A DNA stretch of 41,563 nucleotides, from NCBI GenBank assembly GCA_009692555.1, contig SHYY01000028.1:1-41563 (forward strand), given 5' to 3'. Positions 37,058 through 41,563 of the stretch are shown here, piece after piece (the stretch's first letter is position 1; the number at the start of each line of letters is the position of its first letter). Source of the DNA: Myxococcales bacterium. Its GTDB lineage: Bacteria > Myxococcota_A > Polyangia > Palsa-1104 > SHYY01. The notes beneath the pieces were generated by a model. That model worked only from the letters and a program-made list of their open reading frames with translations. It was not told the origin of the DNA and searched no databases. The position numbers and the translations under genes were made by a program.

Positions 37058-37166
37058 TGGTGACAGGAGCAGTAATAGGACAAGGAAGCGGGCCGGTGTC
37101 AATCGATGCGACCTCGGTATTCTGGGAAGGTGGATTTCGCTCACCAATTTCGGCACTCTTGCCTCC
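37058..37166. other. Divergent promoter region (GAF kinase / MltA)
   Basis: This 109 bp gap must contain the promoters for the isoprenoid operon and for mltA. It is somewhat less GC-rich near 37065-37085 (AGCAGTAATAGGACAAGG). No confident sigma-70 pair or palindrome is visible. Confidence 0.3.
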
Positions 37167-38240
37167 ATGCGCCTGCTCGCCGTCGCCCTGGCCGTCGTTC
37201 TCCCCTGGCCGAAAGCGGCCTTCGCCACCCTTGTCGCCGTGCCCCCGCCGAACCTGGGGGCGCGCTGCGACGACCTCGATCCGATCGCCCTCGCGGAGGC
37301 GATCGAGCGCGAGCTGCCCGCCATGCAGAAGATGAGCGCCTCGATCGATTTCGCGGGCCGCCCGGTACCGTTCGCCGAGTACGCGCGGAAGACCCTTGCC
37401 CCGCTGGCCGCCCTGGCTCGCCAGGGGACGGAGGCGCTGTGCGCGGCGCTCCCGGCGAAGTTCACCTTCTACCGCAACCCCGACGCCGGGGCCGGCAAGT
37501 TCACCGCCTACCATAACCCGATCATCCGCGCGAGCCGCCAGAAGCAGGGCGTCTACCAGTTCCCGCTCTACCGTCGCCCGAAGGGCCCACTCGCCGCCCT
37601 CACCACCGCCCAGATCATCGCCGGGGGCCTCGCCGGCCAGAACCTCGAGCTCCTCTACCTCGCCGATCCGACCGAGCTGAACGCGGTCCACGTCGAGGGC
37701 TCCGCCACCGTGATCCTCGACGACAACACCACGATCGCGATCGGCTCCGATGGCCACAACGGCCATCCGTATCAGAACGTCAGCAAGGCGCTCGCGGCCG
37801 ACAACAAGATCCCGAAGGCCCAGGTCACGCCGATCGGGATGACCCGCGCGCGCAAGTACTTCCAGGAGCACCCCGACGATCTGTGGGTGTACTGGGGGAA
37901 AAACCCGCATTACGTATTTTTCAAGGAGAAGGCGGTTCCGGGTGGCCAGGCGGCGAGCGGGAGGTTTGGCGCCCTCACCGCCGGCCGCTCCCTGGCCGTC
38001 GATCCCACCCACGTCCCCCTTGGCGCGGCGGTCTGGTTCCGTACCGATATGCCGGCGATCAAGGACAACAAGGTGGGGAGCTGGGTCTCCTACGGGCGGG
38101 TCGCGCTCGGCCAGGACACCGGCGCCGGGATCAAGGGCGCCGGGCGCGTCGATGTCTTCTTCGGCACCGGTGAGTACGCGCAGCAGGCCTCGGCGGTGAC
38201 TACCAGGCCCGGCGAGATCTACATCCTGCTCGCAAAGTAG
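37167..38240 (+). CDS. mltA: MltA-type lytic transglycosylase with 3D domain
   Basis: The 357-residue product is a peptidoglycan lytic transglycosylase that makes 1,6-anhydro ends. A signal peptide (ending KAAFA) is followed by the MltA domain, with FTAYHNPIIRASRQKQG and FPLYRRP, and by a C-terminal 3D domain carrying the conserved catalytic Asp in GQDTGAGIKGAGRVDVFFG. There is no lipobox Cys after the signal peptide, so this copy is predicted to be soluble in the periplasm rather than outer-membrane anchored as in E. coli. ATG at 37167 gives the proper signal peptide; the frame is open upstream. It converges on the kinase-STAS gene with 4 bp between stops. Confidence 0.9.
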   Translation: MRLLAVALAVVLPWPKAAFATLVAVPPPNLGARCDDLDPIALAEAIERELPAMQKMSASIDFAGRPVPFAEYARKTLAPLAALARQGTEALCAALPAKFTFYRNPDAGAGKFTAYHNPIIRASRQKQGVYQFPLYRRPKGPLAALTTAQIIAGGLAGQNLELLYLADPTELNAVHVEGSATVILDDNTTIAIGSDGHNGHPYQNVSKALAADNKIPKAQVTPIGMTRARKYFQEHPDDLWVYWGKNPHYVFFKEKAVPGGQAASGRFGALTAGRSLAVDPTHVPLGAAVWFRTDMPAIKDNKVGSWVSYGRVALGQDTGAGIKGAGRVDVFFGTGEYAQQASAVTTRPGEIYILLAK

Positions 38241-38244
38241 ATCC

Positions 38245-39759
38245 TCACCAGTCCGAGCCTTCCAGCATCAGCCCGGGATCGATGCGCGAGAAGGTCGGCA
38301 CCGTCGAGCGCTGCCATCCGACGGTGTTGGAGTAGCGGACCGTGGTCGGGGCCAGCCCGTCGCTGCGCAGGTCGCGCAGCAGCGTCAGCCATTGGCAGAG
38401 GCAGCCGAGGGCGTCGCTGCCGAGGAAGTGCAGCCCTTCGAGGTCGAGGACCACGCGCCGCACGCCGTCGTCGCGCATCGCCTCGGTGATCCGGCCGAGG
38501 TGATCGCCGAGCAGCGCGGCGCCGTCCTCGCGGTCGAGCTCGCCCTGGAAGGAGAGGGTGAGCGTTGATCCTTCGCGCTCGGGCTGGATGGTGAGATCGC
38601 CGAGGAGGACGCCGTCCTGGAGGGGCGCGGCGCAGGGGGAAGCCGTGGCAGCAGGGGCGGCAACGGAAACGGGAACGGAAACGGGAACGGAAACTGCGGC
38701 GGAGGGGGCGCGCGCCGTGCGCGGTGGCACCGGCATGGGCCGCGTCAGCGCGCGGGGGCCGAGCTTCTCCACCGGGACGGCCGTGGCAACGGAGGGGATC
38801 CACTCCATCGTGTCGCACGAAAGCAGCGCCTCGCGCAGCTCGGCGGCGCTCTGCCAGCGGTCGTCGGCCCGCTTGGCGAGCGCGCGCTCGATCAGCGCCA
38901 CCAGCCCGGGCGGCATCCCCGCGATCGCCGCCAGCGACGGGGGCTCGGCCATGAGGTGCTGGGTGATCACGTCGATGTACGACTCGCCGACGAACGGCAG
39001 TCGGGCTGCGAAGGCCAGGAACAGCATCACCCCCACCGAGTAGATGTCCGAGCGCGCATCCACCTCCGCCACCCCGCGGCACTGCTCGGGCGACATGTAG
39101 CCGGGCGTGCCGAGCGGTGTCCCCGCGCGGGTCAGCACCGAGTCCTTGCCGGCCTGCGGGTTGACCAGCTTGGCGAGCCCGAAGTCGAGCAGCTTCACCG
39201 TCGGGAAATCCCCCGCCGCGCCATCGGGCGGGCAGAGCCAGACGTTGTCCGGCTTGAGATCCCGGTGGATGATCCCGCGCTCGTGCGAGACGCGCAGCCC
39301 GTTCAGGATCCCGTCGAAGATCGGAAGCGCGCGGGCGAACGGCAGCGGCCCCGCGGAGGCGAGGAACGCGCCGAGGCTCTCGCCCTCGAGGAACTCCATC
39401 ACCAGATAGGAGCGCCCGTCGGGGAGCTGCCCGAACGCGAAGACGTCGACGATGTTGCGGTGGCGCACCCGGCTGGCCGCCTGAGCCTCCTTGAGGAAGC
39501 GCGCCGCCACCGAAGCGCCGGTGTTCTCGACGATCTTGATCGCCACCTTGCGCTCGATGAGCGGGTGGATCCCCGCCCACACCACGCCCATTCCGCCCTC
39601 GCCGACCCGCTCGGTGAGCCGATACTCGCCGACCACCATCCCCGCGCGCAGGGCCCCCGCCGCCGGCTTCAGTCCGAGCTCCGTCGGGTCCTCCCATGAG
39701 ACGGTGTTCGGGCACTCCCCCGTCGTGTGATCGCCGCCGCAGAGGGAGCAGGTGGTCAT
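38245..39759 (-). CDS. Ser/Thr protein kinase with CCHC-like knuckle and C-terminal STAS-like domain
   Basis: The 504-residue protein begins with a possible zinc knuckle C4-x2-C7-x3-H11-x4-C16. The Hanks-type kinase (about residues 44-315) looks active: GEGGMG, Lys75, HRDLKPDN, LDFGLA, SPEQ. A Pro/Ala/Ser/Val linker with SVPVSVPVSV repeats (about 340-380) leads to a C-terminal STAS-like domain (about 390-500) with VVLDLEGLHFLGSDALGCL, the position of the phospho-serine in SpoIIAA-type proteins. A kinase fused to its likely substrate-type domain suggests partner-switching in cis. It is the last gene of the M23/unknown/kinase operon, 36 bp after the unknown. Confidence 0.88.
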   Translation of the reverse strand: MTTCSLCGGDHTTGECPNTVSWEDPTELGLKPAAGALRAGMVVGEYRLTERVGEGGMGVVWAGIHPLIERKVAIKIVENTGASVAARFLKEAQAASRVRHRNIVDVFAFGQLPDGRSYLVMEFLEGESLGAFLASAGPLPFARALPIFDGILNGLRVSHERGIIHRDLKPDNVWLCPPDGAAGDFPTVKLLDFGLAKLVNPQAGKDSVLTRAGTPLGTPGYMSPEQCRGVAEVDARSDIYSVGVMLFLAFAARLPFVGESYIDVITQHLMAEPPSLAAIAGMPPGLVALIERALAKRADDRWQSAAELREALLSCDTMEWIPSVATAVPVEKLGPRALTRPMPVPPRTARAPSAAVSVPVSVPVSVAAPAATASPCAAPLQDGVLLGDLTIQPEREGSTLTLSFQGELDREDGAALLGDHLGRITEAMRDDGVRRVVLDLEGLHFLGSDALGCLCQWLTLLRDLRSDGLAPTTVRYSNTVGWQRSTVPTFSRIDPGLMLEGSDW

Positions 39760-39795
39760 CGCGCGGTAAGTCTAGCCCCGAAACCGGTGAGCAGC

Positions 39796-40179
39796 CTACG
39801 GGCTGCCGAGATCCTCGAGCAGGCCGTTGAGCTGATCGTCGGAGAGCGCGATCGCGCCGTACATGAGCTGGAACTTGCCGTCGGTCTTGCGAATGGTGAG
39901 GCCGCTCGCCCATGACTCGCGCGCCACCCCGTCGGTGCGACGGACATCGATGCCCCACTGCTTGCCGCCGTCGTCGGGCTCGCGGTGGGGCGTGAAGCCG
40001 CACGAGCGGTACAGCGGCAGGTGCACCGAAGTCGAGACGACCATGATCGTCCGGTCGGTTGCCGGCGACAGCATGAAGGAGTAGGGCTTGGCAGCCCAGC
40101 CGCGGTGCCCCGCCACCCGCTGGACCGAGAAGGAGAGCAGCGCGGAGAGCTTCTCGACGGCTTCGAAGATGTCCTTCAT
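39796..40179 (-). CDS. Small protein of unknown function
   Basis: This 127-residue soluble protein has a mixed alpha/beta pattern: an N-terminal helix (DIFEAVEKLSALLSFSVQR), several beta strands around TIMVVSTSVHLPLY and GLTIRKTDGKFQLMYG, and a short C-terminal helix. No signal peptide or recognised motif is visible. It lies between the M23 peptidase and the kinase, 41 bp after the former and 36 bp before the latter, so it is probably co-transcribed. Confidence 0.65.
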   Translation of the reverse strand: MKDIFEAVEKLSALLSFSVQRVAGHRGWAAKPYSFMLSPATDRTIMVVSTSVHLPLYRSCGFTPHREPDDGGKQWGIDVRRTDGVARESWASGLTIRKTDGKFQLMYGAIALSDDQLNGLLEDLGSP

Positions 40180-40220
40180 GAGAAGGCACCGATACTACTC
40201 GAAACCGGATGCCCGGCGGA

Positions 40221-41273
40221 CTACTTTTGCGGCGGTGGTGCGAGGCGGCTTTTCTCGACGGGCCACGCCTTGTCGACGCGCTTGCCATCGAGGATCACGT
40301 TGTGGAACTTCGCGGGCAGCGCGGCGGCCTCGTGCAGGCGCGGCTTGTCGGCGAGCTGGAAGTGGAGGTGCGGCTCGGTCGAGTTGCCGCTGTTGCCGAC
40401 CAGCCCGATCGCCTCGCCCGCGACGACGCGCTGGCCGACCTTGACCTTCAGCGACCCGGGGACGAGGTGCATGAACAGCGCGTACTCGCCCTGCCCGAGG
40501 TCGAGCGCCACGTGGTTGCCGGGGATGAAGTAGCCGTCCTTCTGGCCGGGGACGTTCTCGGGGATCCCGTCGACCACCAGCACCACCGTGGCGGCGGCCG
40601 GGGCGAGCGCCTCCTGGCCCCAGGCGTGGTAGTCGGCGTTGGCCTTGCCCTCGCCGCGGTGGCTGCGGCCCTGCTCGTCGAGGATCACCCAGTCGACGGC
40701 GAAGCGCTGGTTGCGATTTCCGAAGTGGGGATTCTTGTCGTCCCGGCCGGCGTTGAGGGCGGTCCAGGTCCCACGAAAGGGCGGACGCAGGCGGGCCTTC
40801 GTCTCGTAGCGATCGCGCGCGTCGAGCGTGGCGAGTGGGGCCGCCTCGTCGGTGATGAGGAGTCCGCTGACGGTGGTATCGGGGCGCAGGGTGACCTTGA
40901 TGTCGCTGACCGCGCCGCGGGTCCAGTTGCCCTTGATGGTGAATGTCACCTGCCCGCCCGCGTGGTCGTGGCGCAGCCGGACGATCACGCTGCGCGCCGG
41001 GGCGCGCTCCCCACGCATCGGCTCCATGATCGCTGCGAGGCGCTCTCGCGGCACGGCCTTTTGCATCTCGGGGTCGAAGTGGCCGAACACCTCGTCGTAC
41101 TTCCCGTCGACGAGGTCGCGCGCCAGATCGCGCGCCGCGGTCTCGAGATCGGGCGGCTCAGTCCCCGAAGACCCAGGGGAGGCTGTGGAGCCGCCTGCGG
41201 CGGGTCGATGAGGCTCAGCGAGCGCCGGCGCGGCGAAGCATAGCGCGAAGAGGGTGGCGAGTACCGTGCGCAT
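40221..41273 (-). CDS. M23-family metallopeptidase (LytM-like)
   Basis: The 350-residue product has a signal peptide (FALCFAAPALA) and is periplasmic or secreted. Residues ~40-150 form an N-terminal domain resembling those that precede M23 domains in some bacteria (DUF3887-like); the M23 domain follows, with NQRFAVDW (zinc Asp), GNHVALDL, LFMHLVPGSLKVKVGQ, LVGNSGNS and the final HLHFQL. It should cut peptidoglycan cross-bridges or bind cell wall if inactive; the first zinc His is displaced compared with LytM (H before GNRNQRFAVD), so activity is likely but not certain. It heads an operon with a small unknown and a kinase. Confidence 0.85.
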   Translation of the reverse strand: MRTVLATLFALCFAAPALAEPHRPAAGGSTASPGSSGTEPPDLETAARDLARDLVDGKYDEVFGHFDPEMQKAVPRERLAAIMEPMRGERAPARSVIVRLRHDHAGGQVTFTIKGNWTRGAVSDIKVTLRPDTTVSGLLITDEAAPLATLDARDRYETKARLRPPFRGTWTALNAGRDDKNPHFGNRNQRFAVDWVILDEQGRSHRGEGKANADYHAWGQEALAPAAATVVLVVDGIPENVPGQKDGYFIPGNHVALDLGQGEYALFMHLVPGSLKVKVGQRVVAGEAIGLVGNSGNSTEPHLHFQLADKPRLHEAAALPAKFHNVILDGKRVDKAWPVEKSRLAPPPQK

Positions 41274-41372
41274 CGCGCGAGGATACCAGGAAACACCTGC
41301 ACGCCACGAGGCGGGGGCCGGACCCGGGTGCTTAACAGCGGAGGGGGCCCTCTTGCTGGCTCTTGCTCGTCA

Positions 41373-41400
41373 CGTAGTCGTAGTCGTAGTCGTAGTCGTC
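41373..41400. repeat. Hexanucleotide tandem repeat (CGTAGT)4
   Basis: Four exact copies of CGTAGT (41373-41396) plus a partial copy lie in the 206 bp gap between the divergent M23 and four-helix-bundle genes. Near it, TCTTGCTGGCTCTTGCTCG is a second short repeat. Copy number may vary by slippage. Confidence 0.8.
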
Positions 41401-41479
41401 CCGTCCGCAGCGACGGCAATCGAAGTTCCTTCCGCAACAAATTCCCCCTGCCGACCGACCACCCTGGCCTCAAAGGAGG

Positions 41480-41563
41480 ATGCCCCTGCTGGCCGACCAG
41501 AAGCTCGACGTCTATCGCCGCGCCATCGAGTTCCTCGCCCTTGCGTCGCAGATCGCGACGAGC
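41480..41563 (+). CDS. Four-helix-bundle protein (23S rRNA IVS-protein family), N-terminal part
   Basis: The last 84 bases encode the start of a protein with DQKLDVYRRAIEFLALASQI, the typical first helix of the four-helix-bundle/23S rRNA intervening-sequence protein family (TIGR02436). Function of free-standing copies is unknown. AAGGAGG at 41473-41479 abuts the ATG at 41480 with no spacer, which is too close; in-frame CTG codons at 41486 and 41489 lie at normal spacing and may be the real start. The gene runs off the window. Confidence 0.7.
   Translation, partial: MPLLADQKLDVYRRAIEFLALASQIATS

Noticed and set aside
41373..41400. Possible CRISPR-like direct repeats
   Set aside because: They are four contiguous hexamers without spacers. 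No other regularly spaced repeats and no cas-like genes occur in the window.

Overview
The window is a very GC-rich bacterial chromosome segment with strongly GC-biased third codon positions and tightly packed, often overlapping genes. The gene mix suggests a Myxococcota-type (myxobacterial or deltaproteobacterial) genome: two Hanks-type Ser/Thr kinases (one fused to an AAA ATPase and TPR-like helices), a hybrid histidine kinase carrying a PilZ domain, a REC-EAL regulator, a 3,769-residue TPR protein, a PEGA protein and a Cys-rich repeat lipoprotein. The taxonomic call is inferred from gene content; there is no rRNA or other marker gene here.

Layout. 2-133: the 3' end of an unidentified gene, then a ~170 bp inverted-repeat element (149-321). 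323-2187 (minus): an operon of endonuclease III, a cation-dependent O-methyltransferase and a Nudix hydrolase. 2304-3515 (plus): a metallo-beta-lactamase-fold hydrolase. 3517-15646 (minus): the giant TPR gene followed directly by a PEGA-domain gene. 15946-17475 (plus): an FHA-like/TM/TPR protein, divergent from the giant gene across a conspicuous AT-rich promoter island. 17494-18096 (minus): a phospholipase D-like protein. 18238-22926 (plus): an operon of hybrid kinase (PAS-PAS-HK-REC-PilZ), patatin-like hydrolase and Cys-rich lipoprotein. 22973-24163 (minus): REC-EAL phosphodiesterase. 24234-28133 (plus): Ser/Thr kinase-AAA-TPR. 28335-28860 (minus): a decayed ParDE/RelBE-like toxin-antitoxin pair. 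28928-37057 (minus): a nine-gene operon starting with a GAF histidine kinase, then a polyprenyl diphosphate synthase, two paralogous Ig-like proteins, two small helical proteins, a CrtC/AttH-like protein, an SCP2-like protein and a large FAD-dependent phytoene-desaturase/hydroxysqualene-dehydroxylase-like enzyme. 37167-38240 (plus): MltA-type lytic transglycosylase. 38245-41273 (minus): M23 peptidase, a small unknown and a Ser/Thr kinase with an N-terminal Cys/His knuckle and a C-terminal STAS-like domain. 41480-end (plus): start of a four-helix-bundle protein.

How the parts may work together. Two modules stand out. The 18-24 kb module couples a possible c-di-GMP receptor kinase (PilZ) with a convergent c-di-GMP phosphodiesterase (EAL), with envelope and lipid genes between them. 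The 28.9-37.1 kb operon looks like an isoprenoid-lipid pathway: it makes a prenyl diphosphate, has two enzymes of the carotenoid/squalene-tailoring superfamilies and a lipid-binding-like protein, and is headed by its own sensor kinase, but it lacks a recognisable phytoene or squalene synthase or cyclase. It is the best candidate here for an undescribed system. Functions are family-level assignments from motifs; I could run no searches.
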